A stretch of 64,000 bases of DNA from Clitopilus passeckerianus (taxonomy: Eukaryota > Basidiomycota > Agaricomycetes > Agaricales > Entolomataceae). The stretch lies in assembly GCA_944990035.1 (NCBI GenBank), contig CALYLX010000143.1, forward strand, positions 744,001 to 808,000, read 5' to 3'. The notes below the pieces were generated by a model that was given only the letters and a program-made list of their open reading frames with translations, was not told where the DNA came from and did not search any database. Both the position numbers and the translations under genes were made by a program. Positions 11,961-24,083 of the stretch are shown in pieces (the first letter of the stretch is position 1; each line of letters opens with the position of its first letter).

Positions 11961-13261
11961 GCTTTGGCCTAAGGCGGTAAGGTAGCACCGTAGCATAGCC
12001 ACAGACATGCTCAGTCTCCTCCCATGACTGAGGGCCATCCGACGCCAATCGCCGAACGGCTGCCCTACTACTGGCTACAACTGCATGCATCACGGTGGAT
12101 GAACGTATCTGAGACTCCAATATGGTAGATATACTGATAAAGGAACCGAATTCATAGCATCTCGGAACCCACCACCGCGTCGTGCTTTCTCTTTCCGTTC
12201 TAAGGAACGCGACAACCTTCAGGCCTCTTCTTGCAGCTTGAAATCTACAAGAAATGGACACACTCACCTTCCCCCTCTAAACGCTGTATCTACCATTGCT
12301 GCTTTTGTTGTCTCTTTTGCAATACCTTTCTCTAAGCTGCAAGCTCGGGAGATACTCGTCGATGTTGGCTCGCAGCTGCACCTTGAGAGTTCACTGTCGG
12401 CTCTTCCCTAACTAATCCCATGATCTTTCAGTCACGCACACGCACCTTGAATGCTTGTATCTCACCGCTGCTCCTTGCAAGCCGAAGATAACACCCATCC
12501 TTCTTATTCAACCCTTCTTCTTGTATTGCGATCCAATATCGGATCCTCAATGGTTTAAGAAGGTTCACACTCTCCATTCAACGACCTCGGCAGGATTAGT
12601 CAATTTCCCGGAGTACACGTGCTTTGCAAGTAAGTGGACGAGGTAGACTCAGAGGATTCAACCGGGGTTGAAGTTGACCGAACTCAGGGCTCGGGAACGT
12701 ATTCTTCTCGAGTTTTCCTACCATCTACCTAATCTCTTCCACAGCACTGCTACGAGACTTTACTGGTACGAGAATCTTTGTCGTACCTCGCACAAGTCTC
12801 TCCGTAGCAGAGCGCCTCAACGTCATGCTTTCTGATCGAACTAAAGGTGAAAATGATGGATGAGGACGGAGAGTAATTGAGGTGGGGTTACAGATTTTCC
12901 GCGAGTTCTGTACAATAACATCTCATACTGCCAGCTTCTGAGTGCCTCCCTCCATGACCGCTTTATGTTAGGGACGTAACAGCTGGACGAAGGATGAGCA
13001 ACGCAGTCGGGTAAAATGGTTCCCTAGTGGAAATTATGAGGAAATCGGAGCGTGGATCCACTGTCCTCAACGGTTTATTATTCTACGTTTGTACTCCGAC
13101 ATTGGTCCCACTTGCTGAAGGCATCGGGTCAGATAAGGATATGGTGGTTCTGTCGAGGTCTGTGGTCATGATGGGCAAGAGCGTGGTGCATTCTTTAGAT
13201 GTTACCAATGTCGTAGGACAGGTTGATTGTAGGTAACAGAGAATGATATCCCATCTACCCA
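11961..13261. other. Spacer between GATA copy 3 and the SSP3 promoter
   Basis: A diverged spacer block with a part near 12730-12850 resembling 4070-4210. The minus-strand frame at 11938-12267 overlaps the GATA copy and has no recognisable domain. No gene is called. Confidence 0.35.
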
Positions 13262-13692
13262 GGAAGTACCACGGTAACCTGTCATAGAACCAGCGCCGGC
13301 CGCCGCTGAAGCAGATTTACGGGGTCGTATCTGGAAGATCATTATCAATATCGTTTGTGATCGCCGTCTCAATTACCCCACAACCCCTGTAAATACTTTG
13401 CAAATGGATTCACTGTACTGCAATGATTTTTAGGAGCGATAGAGCCCAAAATCCTCCATCACTCGTGTGTTCTCTATGAATGACATCGAGTATGACAACC
13501 ATATACCGATACCAAGCTTCTATGTAATACCCCAGATTGGGAATTCCACATTCGTGCCCAACTCCATCAAATGTCAACCTCAGACTGCCAGAAAGCCCGG
13601 GCGAGGAGTGGAGGATAACAATCTCTCTTCGGTCCCCGAGCAGGTCTGTTGTTTTACGTATGCTCTGTCTAGGCACGCCTACCATATAAAAG
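13262..13692 (+). promoter_or_regulatory. SSP3 promoter: conserved upstream element and TATA box
   Basis: AGTACCACGGTAACCTGTCA at 13265 is followed by GCAGATTTACGGGGTCGTAT and GGAGGATAACAATCTC near 13609. TATAAAAG is at 13685-13692, 73 bp before the ATG. Confidence 0.65.
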
Positions 13693-13764
13693 CCTAGTCG
13701 TAGTGGAAGTATCCCTTAACAAACAACGCTCCCAGTCTCCACCCATCTCATAAGCCTGTCAATC

Positions 13765-14057
13765 ATGAAGTTACCCGCTATAACCCTCGCCGCAACCCTT
13801 CTTTCTATCGTCTCGGCTGCTCCGGCACTTGAAGAGCCTTCCACGGTTAGCAAAAGAACCATTTCTCTTCCACCGGAAGGCTGGTGCAACTTGAACTGCG
13901 AATACTATAAGCATGGCTCGCCTGGAACATATGACCCAACAGCAACCTACGAAGACGACCCGTAGGTTTTGATTCATCAGAGACAAAATTCCTCATGGCT
14001 GACGCTTTATAAAGTGGAAATTGCACTTGCCCGGATGGTTACACCTACTGGGTGTGA
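13765..14057 (+). CDS. SSP3, small secreted cysteine-rich precursor
   Basis: Exons 13765-13961 and 14015-14057 (53-nt intron with a GTAGGT donor) encode 79 residues. The pro-segment is the shorter APALEEPSTVSKR form, with KR at residues 30-31. The mature peptide has EGWCNLNCEYYKHG, a TYDPTATYEDDP stretch and NCTCPDG, ending YWV. It is almost the same mature peptide as SSP5, 8 kb away, and the surrounding 3 kb also match, so these two are a recent duplicate pair. Confidence 0.85.
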
Positions 14058-14349
14058 AATCAGTCTTTAGCACAGGCTAGATCTGTACATAATTTTCTCG
14101 TGTCATCACCTGCCGTCGCGTGTATTTCAGTTCCCATCGTATTTCCCAATCAGCTCATAAAATAGCTTTCAGCTCGAGTGGGATGATCAAATGGTTACCT
14201 TGGACACCTTCAAACACTGCTGGTTGGTGGCCGAACGTTGCCTTTCCCGCAGATGCAAAATGTTGCATTCACATATTTATCCTGCCTTGGTTATGGAGGC
14301 AACTCTTAAGGCAGGAGCGATAATCTCAAATCTTAAACGGAGCTGGAGG

Positions 14350-14559
14350 GTGAAGAGGATCTATATTCACTTGAAGCCTTGTGCCGGATTGACTGAGATT
14401 CCGATGGGCATGACGGAGGTACATATTACCCAGAAGATAACTCAATGTACGACGGATTACTTCTGAATTCATCTGAGAAAGCATCACTCATGGTTAAACG
14501 TTGAGGCTTATGAAGTTACAATTGCCTGCGCAGATGGTCATTATTATTGGGTGTCGTGA
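14350..14559 (+). pseudogene. SSP pseudogene, truncated and frameshifted
   Basis: Starting 290 bp after SSP3 is a headless copy: no promoter, signal peptide or KR site. Exon 1 remnants read ALCRID then a TGA at 14394-14396 exactly where the second cysteine codon belongs, then DSDGHDGGTYYPEDNS. The donor GT is lost near 14455. Exon 2 starts after TGAAG at about 14515 and lacks two bases between its two cysteine codons, yet still ends YYWVS and stop. The normal SSP 3' flank follows. It shows that unit 3 once held two SSP genes. Confidence 0.75.
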
Positions 14560-16794
14560 GATCAGTCGTTAGTATGGACTAGTTCTGTACACAACCTTTC
14601 CGCATAATAATCTATGCTCGCAAGCATTCCGATCTCCATTGCGTCGCCCACCTGCTTTCATCACCCAACTCAAGAACGCTTCGATTTGAGTGAGATGATC
14701 GGATGAACTTTAGTTGCGCTATGGAGACGGGACCGAAGGACTCAAGGGTCTTAACTCATCTAATCATGAACCGAGCCGCCGAATGTCCTACACGCTCGTC
14801 AGCAGTGGAATGGACCAACGGTAGCCGGCCATCGTGCTGCATTCCAGTCTCAGTATCCGTGGGGTTACGTCGTAGTTATGAGGGACGGGATGGTATTAGT
14901 CTGAAATCATCGAACGTTCAGAGGAATACATACACTAAGGGCTTTTCTAACTCAACGACCATTTTCACGAGCATCTTCAGGTATACCCGAAGGGTGACGT
15001 AGGCAGAGCTAATTGCCTAAGTTCGATAGCGTGCCAAACGAACTTGCAAACAATCGCATGGAAGGGAGTGGAGAGCCTTTGAATCTGAGAACCATGTGAT
15101 AGGGAGCGTGCTTCGGAATGAACCCATGAATCTGGACCCGTAGGTACGTTCCCAACCCGAATTATCGACTGGTATCCGGAACTTCAAGCACTGGTAGTCG
15201 GGGGCCGGAGATGAATGTTGTCAGCCAAAAGGAAACATAAAATCGTTATTCTTGTAAGCCAGATAGATGTCTAATCACTAGGAGGGTCGAAGCGTCAGTT
15301 GCATTCTGCTAGAGAGGTATGGAACGGACACACCAGCAGAGAGGTCATCGAAAATAGCTTCTCCAAATACCTCCCCTCCCATGTCGTTAACGTTGGCTCT
15401 CAATTTTGCCCTCCTTTTCTGCAGATTCTGTAGAGAGAACGACCTCTGCCGGGCGAACTGACCAGACGTGGCGTAGATAAGCTATACGACGACCTTCGAT
15501 CAGATTTGAACACGGAAATCGAAAGTTATGTTATCTCTTACCTCTGGGCCTGTCTCTTGCGAGCCTGGGTGGAGGTGGGTTACAATCGGTCGAGGACATT
15601 GACGAATTGAAGCATAATAGGCAGAGAAGATCGCTCTACGAGATCTAGTGAGAAACGCGAATATCATGGACAGTAATAAGCGGACCTAGTGCCGCTTCGT
15701 GCCGTATCATCTACAACAAAACCTGGGTAACCTACTTCCGAAATGTGATCGAGGCCCTCGTTCTTCCTAGCTTCACCCGCCTCGTAGCGTCCTGGTACTG
15801 CGGTACCCGGGAACACCCTCCCATAGCATCGATACCAGGCGAATATAACCTTGAACGAAGCCAGCAGCTGTGGGGCTATGTTGGGTTGGAGCGAAGACGG
15901 TCATGAGGAGGGCTAGAAGAATGGTGCGGTGTGGCCGTTCCCAGAGGATAGATCGTTCGTCCGATGACGATGACGATGTCTAGGGAGGAGGAGGATCGAA
16001 CGCGAGAAAGGTGACCCTGTAAAACCTGTTAGCTGGAGTTCGCGAAACGCTACAAAGACTCGGAGACGTACCAAAAGCAACGCCGCTTGTCACCAAACTC
16101 AGAAAACGATCATCCTCGTTGGCCCTCTTCCCATCGATGCTTCTCCAGAAGCACCCTTCCACAGACAAAGAGTTTGAGGCTCGTATACTCGCTGTCGAAG
16201 ACGCCAGTTTTCTTTTGGAAAGATGTCAGCTCCAGGTATTGGGACACCACCATGAACACGTACATGTGAATACTTCGGCCTCACCGAACTGGTGATTCTC
16301 GGCAGCCGTGTTCCTCCAAGTTCCATCCTCTTGAAAGCGTACCAAGAGCAACCACCAAAGGCGAAGAGAGGAGGAAGAAGAACAGGCAGACGCAGTGGTG
16401 CCACCTCTCGGCATCTATTCCTGCCAAGGCCACATGAGAGAGGAAAGCAGCCGAGAAAAATGTAAAACGTACGATGAAAGGGGTGTGTTCCAGTTATCCT
16501 TGATATAGTTCAAAGTGTGATGTAAGCTTTGTGGGTGGTTGGTACCGTGTCCCTGATGGAGGTGTGTCTTTCATGTATACGTTCAAGGTGGAGGGTGGCG
16601 TCGGTTTCGCACAGATTTCGAAAGAGGCTGGACATCAGCACCTATTCATGTAAGCTTGAGTGTGAAGTAAAGGGTGGCGCGCCCGGATGGGAGGAAGCAG
16701 AAATAGTCAGGCGGGAGGCCATTGAGGACGAGGTGGAGGATTCGGGAATTGTTGATGTGTGTTGACATCAACTTCCAGAAAAGAATAGATTTCG
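14560..16794. other. Downstream block of SSP3 and its pseudogene
   Basis: Homologous over most of its length to the blocks after SSP2, SSP4 and SSP5. The minus strand at about 15740-16450 carries decayed exons: an AFGGCSWYAFKRMELGG region, an ANEDDRFLSLVTSGVAFG exon ending at a GTACGT donor near 16073, and a SSSSLDIVIVIG exon after the CAG near 16018. Frames between these do not join without shifts, so no protein is called. Confidence 0.4.
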
Positions 16795-16817
16795 GAGATA
16801 AGATTGGATCTTATCTC
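16795..16817 (+). repeat. GATA palindrome, copy 4
   Basis: The tightest plus-oriented copy: GAGATAAGAT and ATCTTATCTC arms separated by only 3 bp. GTGTGTTGACATCAACTTCC lies upstream and GGCCTAAATG with GCATAGCCACA downstream. Confidence 0.8.
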
Positions 16818-18229
16818 GCTTGGGCCTAAATGTAAGTAGTAAGGTAGCATAGCCACATTAGAGAAGTTCAGCAGTCCACATCGAAATGTTTTGATCGCTC
16901 AGATTCACTCGGATTTCGCTTAAAATGGCCCACGATTGGAGCAAATTCACGGAGTCATCACCCAAAGCGAGAAAGTGCTTTGAACACGCTGACCGCTGCG
17001 ATGCGGCCTTGAACAGCTACATACATCATTCACCAACCATGTCTATCATAGCTGGCAACACGCAAGCCAGCCAGAATGGCAGAGCACAACGGTTAAGAGG
17101 GGATGTGTGTGTCCCAAGTTCTTGGGTGCCGCTGTTCATTTGCTCCAAACTCCCTTTTTAGGACGGTGGTGCGTGGAGCAATCCGCTCAAATTCGAGAGG
17201 ATTTCCTCGGTCGAAACAAATTGATGTGGGCTGCTGAACTTCTCTATTGGTGCTTCTTGCTTCTCCTTCTTGGCGACCACGACGACTCAACGTCAAATCC
17301 CAGGACGGCTGCTCTACTACCGGCCAATTACATGCAGGGCAGTGAATAAAAATCTCCATACTCAAGCATGAACGACAAAATGAAAATGAATTGAATGGAT
17401 AACATTCGGTAAACTACCACAGTGTCGTCCGTCACTCTCATGCCTGACCAATACAAGTTATACAACCTCCTTCAGACCTTGATGAATTTCCATTGCCTTG
17501 ACATTTATAACTAGCATGGATGCCGTCACCCTTGAGACGCCCTCCATCTACTTCTTGACACGCCGAACATGGCTCCTCTGACACATCTGGTGTGTTGGAG
17601 CTCGCTGCTCTGGTTGTCCCTCCCGTGGTCGAAACCTTTCTCGGAGGCCGCTGGTTTTTGAAGATAGGCAGTAACGACGGCTGCTGCCTCTGTGACCCCA
17701 CAGACAATTTTTTATGGCCATCGTCAACCGTCTACGGGGATGAGGCACAGCTTCAAATCTTTGACGAAGTTTTGGTAGGCGTATTAGTGTTCTGCCGGCC
17801 CCTTACTAACTCATCTCTCAATCTCCCAGGCACGCACCCTTCCTTGGATATTTTATCTCGCCCTCTACAAGGCGAGAACGACACCCACAACGTTCATATT
17901 TGACTCGCGCTCTCTCGGACGTCAAGATGTCCAAGATCCGATACATGCGAAGACTGTCTGAACAATCACCGAACTCAGCAGTTGTTTGATTACGGGGATA
18001 CATGTGTATCGGAAGCCAACAGAGGAATCCCAAGCCGACCCGTCCCATACATATCTGTTGTAGTATGACCGTCAAATACATGGTCTCTGGTTATAATGAA
18101 GTTAGCTGTTCGTTCCATAGTCGTGCCAAGAAAAACCCCTGGTGCATTCTCCAGATGCCAAGTTAGCCATACCGGTATGGCATAGAGTTGGTTGAATGTA
18201 GGTAACGCTGGATGAGAAGCTGTCGACTC
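16818..18229. other. Spacer between GATA copy 4 and the SSP4 promoter
   Basis: Open frames of up to 103 codons occur on both strands (for example 17592-17903) without signal peptide, splice-supported structure or paralogue. No gene is called. Confidence 0.3.
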
Positions 18230-18807
18230 GGGCGGTACCACGGTAACCTGTCACTGAACCGGCCGCCGCTGAAGTAGATTTACGGGGACGTATACTGAAG
18301 ATCACTATCATCACCGTCACTTTTGTCCTTGGCGAACCGAAGAGGGCGACGCCCAACCTTTAACGTTTCCTCTCGAGTAGGTCTGATACTCAGTTGAACG
18401 TGTGCGAGGATGACCATCCAGTCACTTGAAAAGTCATTGTCATTATGGACGTCGATAAAGTCTTGCCAGTATCGTCTGTCCGAGCGATGGCGCTAAGTGG
18501 GTTGACTTGCTTTGGCGATAAACGATTCGTTCCGACGGGCCATTAGTGAATTTCAGCGACCTAGATGGACTCTAAAACTCAATGTCGATCCTCCTGTATA
18601 TTTTGCTTGGAGCGACATTGAAGCGGAACCATGGATCACATCCTTGCCAAGGTCCCCCGCAATACCCCGGATTAGGAACTCCGAATTCGCATCCAACTCA
18701 GTAACACCTCAATCTCAGAGCGTGCCAGAAAATCCGGGTGAGAAGTGGAGAATAGCAGGTCTGTTGTTTTACGTATACTCTTTCTATACAGTCCTACCAT
18801 ATAAAAG
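18230..18807 (+). promoter_or_regulatory. SSP4 promoter: conserved upstream element and TATA box
   Basis: GGTACCACGGTAACCTGTCA at 18234 is followed by GTAGATTTACGGGGACGTAT and TATAAAAG at 18800-18807. The core GGAGGATAACAATCTC motif of other copies is shortened here. Confidence 0.6.
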
Positions 18808-18880
18808 CCAAGTCATAGCGAAGGAATCTATCAAAAAAACAGCGCTCCTAGCTTCCACTCAGCTCCGAAGTCAGATAATC

Positions 18881-19174
18881 ATGAAGTTGTTCGCTATCAC
18901 CCTTGCTACGACCCTTCTTTCAATCGTCTCTGCTGCCCCAGCAATCGAAGAAGCTGCCAAGGTCAGCAAAAGAACCTTTGTTCCTACACCACAAGGCCTC
19001 TGCTACATACGATGTGATTATGCCGGGCATGGCACATATACCTATTTCCCAGAAAACACCCCCGAACATGACGCGTAAGTTCCAATGTCATCTAAGACAA
19101 CATCATTGATGGTTGAGGCTTTCTCAAGTTACAATTGCCTCTGTGCCGATGGTACACACAGCTGGGTTTCTTGA
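18881..19174 (+). CDS. SSP4, small secreted cysteine-rich precursor
   Basis: Exons 18881-19074 and 19129-19174 (54-nt intron, GTAAGT donor) encode 79 residues. The frame happens to be open back to 18512, but the ATG at 18881 is the family start, lies 74 bp after TATAAAAG and begins the signal peptide MKLFAITLATTLLSIVSA. The pro-segment is APAIEEAAKVSKR. The mature peptide has GLCYIRCDYAGHG, a TYTYFPEN stretch and NCLCADG, ending SWVS. Confidence 0.85.
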
Positions 19175-20767
19175 AATCAGTCTTCCGGCAGGCTAGATAC
19201 ATAGATAATTCTTTGATGTAATCATCTGTCGTTGCGAGTAATACATGCGTCCGATCCCCCAACGCCCAGAATACTGGCTAATAAGAACGTGGCAAACACG
19301 CTCAAGCCCTGGGCGATCATGGTTCTAGCGGGAGAAACAAGTAAAAGAGCGGTGTGTTAGCCCCAAAGTAATTCATTCCACAAGCACCCGCCTTCGTCAA
19401 GGAAGCCGAGCTCCCCACTCAGACGTGTAACACTCGCCCGAATCGTCGATGCGTATCCGGAACTTCGAGTACCAGGTGCGTGTCGGTAGGCCGGGGAAAT
19501 AGAAACATCGTCGTTCTCGTACGCCAGACGAATGACATGAGGACTCGGATATTTATGCCTGATTTTCATTTGTACGAAGAGATGTGACAAGGCCTAACAG
19601 CATATAAAGACGTCGGGAATAAATATCTCCCTAACCATAGTATCAAGGTCAGCTCTCAATCTCGACTCCGGCCCCCATTTTCAGTAGAGAAAACAGCCTT
19701 CAACGTGGTGTAGATGAGCTCTAAAATGACCTTTGATCAGTTTTGAACGTAGAACTAGAGAGCTATACCATCTCTTACCTCTATGTCTTGCTCTTGCGAG
19801 GGTGGATTCGGTTACTACAGGATGGCCATGACAACGAAACATGCCATGCGGGCAAGGCTGCTCTACGGAATCGGGCGAGAAAGTACAAAGATGAAAGTCC
19901 ACAAGAGCGTACTAGGCGTCATTTCGCACCCTACTATCCAAGGAGAACGTGCATTGAGGTGACCCGCCTCCGATATCCGGTCGAAGTTCTTGTCCTTCCC
20001 GGCTTCATCAGTCTGAACGCCTCCTACGATTGCGGCATCCACGAACGTCTTGCTGCAGCATCGAAGTCATAAGGAAACAACCATGATGGAAAAGTCCAAT
20101 GGGTGCTGGGCGAGGCTGGGTCATGACGATGACGATCATGAGGGCTACCATAATTGATTCTGGGAGGGTGGTGTGCGGCCGTTCCTCGAGGATAGATCAT
20201 TCAGCTAATGATCACGACGATGTCAAGGAAGAAGGTGGAGTGAATTCGAAGAAATTAACCTTAGAAAACATGTTAGCTGGCGTTGACGATACACTATAAA
20301 AGACGTACCGGAAGCAGCACAGCTTTTCACCAAGCTCAGAAAACGATCATCCTCGTCCACCATCCTCGGAACAGCGCTTCTCCAGTAGGACAGCAATTTG
20401 CCTTCCTCACAACAAGCGTTTGAGCTTCAAAAAGTTGCCGTCGGAGACACTAGTAGTCAACTGAGAAGATGTCAGCGTCCAGACATTGGAAAACCACGGT
20501 GGACGCGTACTCCTGACCACTTCAGCCTTACCAAGCTATTCATCCTCCGCGACCGTATTCCTCAAGTTACATATTCTCGGAAGCGTGCTAAGTGGGGCCA
20601 CCAAAAGCGAAAGGAGGTAGAGGAAATGGCAGATGCAACGGTGACACCAAGTGGAGCCAGAAAGGTGGAAGCAGCGATAGTTGAACGGAGGCCATTGAGG
20701 AGGAGGCGGAGGATTCGAGAATTGTTGATACGTGTTGACATCGCCTTCCAGAAAAGAATGCATATCC
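19175..20767. other. SSP4 downstream block with decayed opposite-strand exons
   Basis: A shorter, more decayed relative of the SSP3 block. On the minus strand near 20310-20400 a MVDEDDRFLSLVKSCAASG exon is still readable, followed by a GTACGT donor, but the following exon has stops. The 144-codon plus frame at 20398-20832 is the antisense of this decayed block and is not called. Confidence 0.4.
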
Positions 20768-20800
20768 GAGATCAGATAGCGTTTTCTCGAATCTTATCTC
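20768..20800 (+). repeat. GATA palindrome, copy 5
   Basis: Arms GAGATCAGAT and ATCTTATCTC, with one mismatch in the left arm. CGTGTTGACATCGCCTTCC precedes it and GCATAGCCACA follows. Confidence 0.7.
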
Positions 20801-21049
20801 AATTGAGCCCTAAATGTGGTAAGGTAGCATAGCCACATTCGTGCTTCTTGCTTCTCCTTCCTTGGCGACCACGACTGACGCCTGCTCAACATCAAATCCC
20901 AGATCGGCTGTCCTACTACTGGTGACAATTGTGTGCAACACCGAGGATGAACCTGTCTGGAACTCAAGCAAGGATGATATGTTGGTGAGGATTTTGAATA
21001 GATAACATCTGGCGAGACCAGGGAACACAGAGTGATAAGCCGTCTTTTC

Positions 21050-21796
21050 AGGAAGTACCACGGTAACCTGTCATGGAACCGGCGGCCGCTGAAGCAGATT
21101 TACGGGGGTCGTATATGGAACATTACTATCATCACGATCACCTCCTTGGCTAGCCGAAGAGGGCGACACCCAACCTTTGACACTTCGTCTTGGAGTCCCA
21201 ACGGCTGATACTCAAAGGTGTGCGAGGATGTTCATCCAGTAAAGTCGGCAGGATACAGCTTTGAGAACCAGCGGAGGAGGTCGACTCGGGACGATTGATG
21301 TCCAGGCGAGATGAGTACTGCGCGTCTCCTTGTTGAGTTTACGTAGCTTAGAGTTACGGAAGGTCTATATGGCAGATCACTTGGCAGATCGTTGTCATCA
21401 TGGGCGTCGATGAAATCTCGTTCGGGGTTGTCCTACCAGGTTGCCTCGCGGTTCCGCGAAGTAAGTGTGTATATACTGGTCATAACGGACTGATTCCTAT
21501 GGGCCATTACTGAAGTTCAGCAACCCAGATGGCATATATATAAGCGACTTCTCCACTACCCTTGCATTGTTTTAAGAATGAGATAGCGTATGAGGCCGAT
21601 ATACGACATCCATACCGAGCTTCCCCGCAATATCCCAGATTGGGAATTCCAAATTCGCGCCCAACTCAATTCATGTCAATCTCAGACTGTGAGCGAGAAA
21701 ATCCGGGTAAGGAGTGGAGGATAACGATCTCTTCGGTCCTCGAGCATGTAGATTGTTTGACCTACGCTCTTTCTAGACAGTCCTACCGTATAAAAG
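21050..21796 (+). promoter_or_regulatory. SSP5 promoter: conserved upstream element and TATA box
   Basis: GGAAGTACCACGGTAACCTG at 21051 is followed by GCGGCCGCTGAAGCAGATTT, then GGAGGATAACGATCTC near 21716 and TATAAAAG at 21789-21796. At 21461-21519 a GTAAGT...TTCAG segment with a CTGAT motif looks like a fossil intron inside the upstream element. Confidence 0.65.
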
Positions 21797-21868
21797 CACA
21801 GTCACAGTGAAGGAATCTCCCAACAAAAAACGCTACCAGCCTCTGCCTAGCTCGCAAGCCAGTTAATC

Positions 21869-22167
21869 ATGAAGTTGCTCGCGTTCACCCTCGCTGCAAG
21901 CCTGCTTTCCATGCTCTCCGCTGCTCCGGCAATCGAAGAACCTTCCACGGTCAGCAAAAGAACCATTGCTCTTCCACCCGAAGGCTGGTGCAATCTATAT
22001 TGCGATTACTACAAGCATGGCTCGCCGGGCACATATGACCCGACTGCAACATATGAAGACGACCCGTAAGTTGAGTTCTGAATTCATCGGTGACAACATT
22101 ACTTACCGTTGACGTTTTATAAAGTGGAAATTGCACTTGCCCCGATGGTTACGTCTTTTGGGTGTGA
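21869..22167 (+). CDS. SSP5, small secreted cysteine-rich precursor
   Basis: Exons 21869-22065 and 22125-22167 (59-nt intron, GTAAGT donor) encode 79 residues. Signal peptide and pro-segment resemble SSP3 (APAIEEPSTVSKR). The mature peptide has EGWCNLYCDYYKHG and NCTCPDG, ending FWV. Only a handful of residues distinguish its mature part from SSP3. Confidence 0.85.
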
Positions 22168-24048
22168 AACCAGTCGTTAGGACAGCCTATATCTATACAA
22201 GACTCTCCCATGTAATCTTCTACGTTCGCAAGCAGTTTGATACGCAATCTGTCGCCCACCTAGTTTGATAACCCAACTCATCCGATCATGAACAGGACAC
22301 TCTCGATAGCAGTGGAATGGACCAACGGTAATTGGACATTGCAGTGCATTCCACTCTCAGTATCCGCAGGATTACATCGTAGTTCTGAAGCAAAGTAGAT
22401 TAGTCTGAAGTCATCAAACCTTCAGAGGAATGCATACGCAAATGGCTCCTCCAAATCAACGACCATTTTCACGAGCATCTTCAGGGATACCCGCCGGGTG
22501 ACGTAGGCAAGCCTAATGGCCTAATTTCAATAGCGTGCCAGACGAACTTGCAAACAATCCTATAGAGAGGAACGGAGGGCATCCGAATCTGAGAGCTGTG
22601 CGATACGGAGTGTGCTTCGGAAGTCATCCGTGAAGTCACCTGGACCCATAGGTACGGCCCTAGTTTAAATTATCGATTTGTATCCGGAATGGTAGTGGGA
22701 GGCCGTAGTTGAGTGTCGGCAGCCAAAAGGAATTAGAGACATCGTAAGCCATACGGATGTCTATTAGGAGGGTCGAAGCGTGAGTTTCATTCGGTTAGAG
22801 AGGTATAACATATCACACGTACCGGCGACTAAAAGCATCCGAAATACGAGGGCTAAGCATCCTAGGATGCAAAGAAGAGCGCTCTACACGATGTGAGAAA
22901 ACACAAAAACCCTAGAAAGTACTCCCACGTACCCGATGTTACTTCATAGCCTATTATTCAAGGAGACTTCGTATTGAGGTGACCCTCTTCCGAAATGCGA
23001 CGGAGGTCCTCGTTCTCCACAGCTTCATCCACCTAGTTGGCTCTTCGTATTGATGCCCGCGAACATCTTCTATAGTATCGAGGTCAAGGCGATATACCCG
23101 TGATGGAAGAAGTGAGTGGCTGTGGGGCTATGTTGGGTTGGGGCTATACTATGATCATGAGGTGGGCGAGTAGAATGGTGCCGTGCAGCCATTCCCAGAG
23201 CGTGGATTGTTCGTTTGGCCGATGATGATGAAAATGTCTAGGGAGGAGGAGGCATGAACACGAATAAAGTAACCCTGGAGAACTTGTTGGCTGGAGTTCG
23301 CGAATCACCAAAAAGCAACGTACTAAAATCAGCCCAGCTTTTCACCAAACTCAGAAAACGATCATCCTCGTTCACCATCTTCCGAACAACGCTTCTCCAG
23401 CAGGAAGGAAGATGCCCTGCTCCATAAGAGCTTGAGGTTCCGCTAATTGCTGTAGAAGGTGCCAGTATCCTGCTGCGAAGACGTTAGCTCCAGCCATTGC
23501 CATACCACAACCTCAGTCTGAACAAACTCTTCGTGCTAGGCACCCGCATTCCTCAAATTCCATATTCGTGAAAGTGTACCAAGAAAGGCCACCAAGAGCG
23601 AAGAGACGAGGTGGAGAGGAGGCCAGGTACGGCGGTGATACCCAGAATTGGGACTGGTTCCGACTAAAGTGAGGTTAGAGAGGGATGAAGTCGGTAGGGA
23701 CTGAAAACGTCCAACGGACAGACGGATCGTTCAATTATCCAGCCGAATCCCCATTTTAACCGAAATGGTTGGCACATATATGGCACTATGCAGCGTGATG
23801 TACGCGGCACGCCTGACTGTGATCCCTATCCTGAGTCATCTCTAGGTGGGGTATTGCATGGATACATGCGTTCGAGGTGAAGGGTGGTGTTGGCTTTGCG
23901 AGGAGGCTTAGTCATGTATGCAGTCAGGGTGAATCAGGAAGTGGAGAACCCAGAAAAGAGCAAGCAGACATAGTTGGACGGGAGGCCATTGACTCTGACG
24001 ACGGAGGGGACGCGTGTTGACATCGCCTTCCAGAAAAGACCACATTTC
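22168..24048. other. SSP5 downstream block with decayed opposite-strand exons
   Basis: Parallel to the SSP3 block, including the same minus-strand exon remnants: a MVNEDDRFLSLVKSWADF exon near 23330-23410 and a SSSLDIFIIIG exon near 23230. The upstream part near 23530-23720 has stops in every frame. No gene is called. Confidence 0.4.
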
Positions 24049-24083
24049 CGAGATAAGATAAAGCCTTCTCGGATCTTATCTCG
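24049..24083 (+). repeat. GATA palindrome, copy 6
   Basis: CGAGATAAGAT and ATCTTATCTCG arms are perfect over 11 bp. GTGTTGACATCGCCTTCC lies upstream and AAATGCGGAAAGTCGGCATA downstream. Confidence 0.8.

Noticed and set aside
20398..20832. 144-codon plus-strand frame, arginine-rich near its end
   Set aside because: It is antisense to the decayed minus-strand exons of the SSP4 downstream block and runs through the GATA palindrome.
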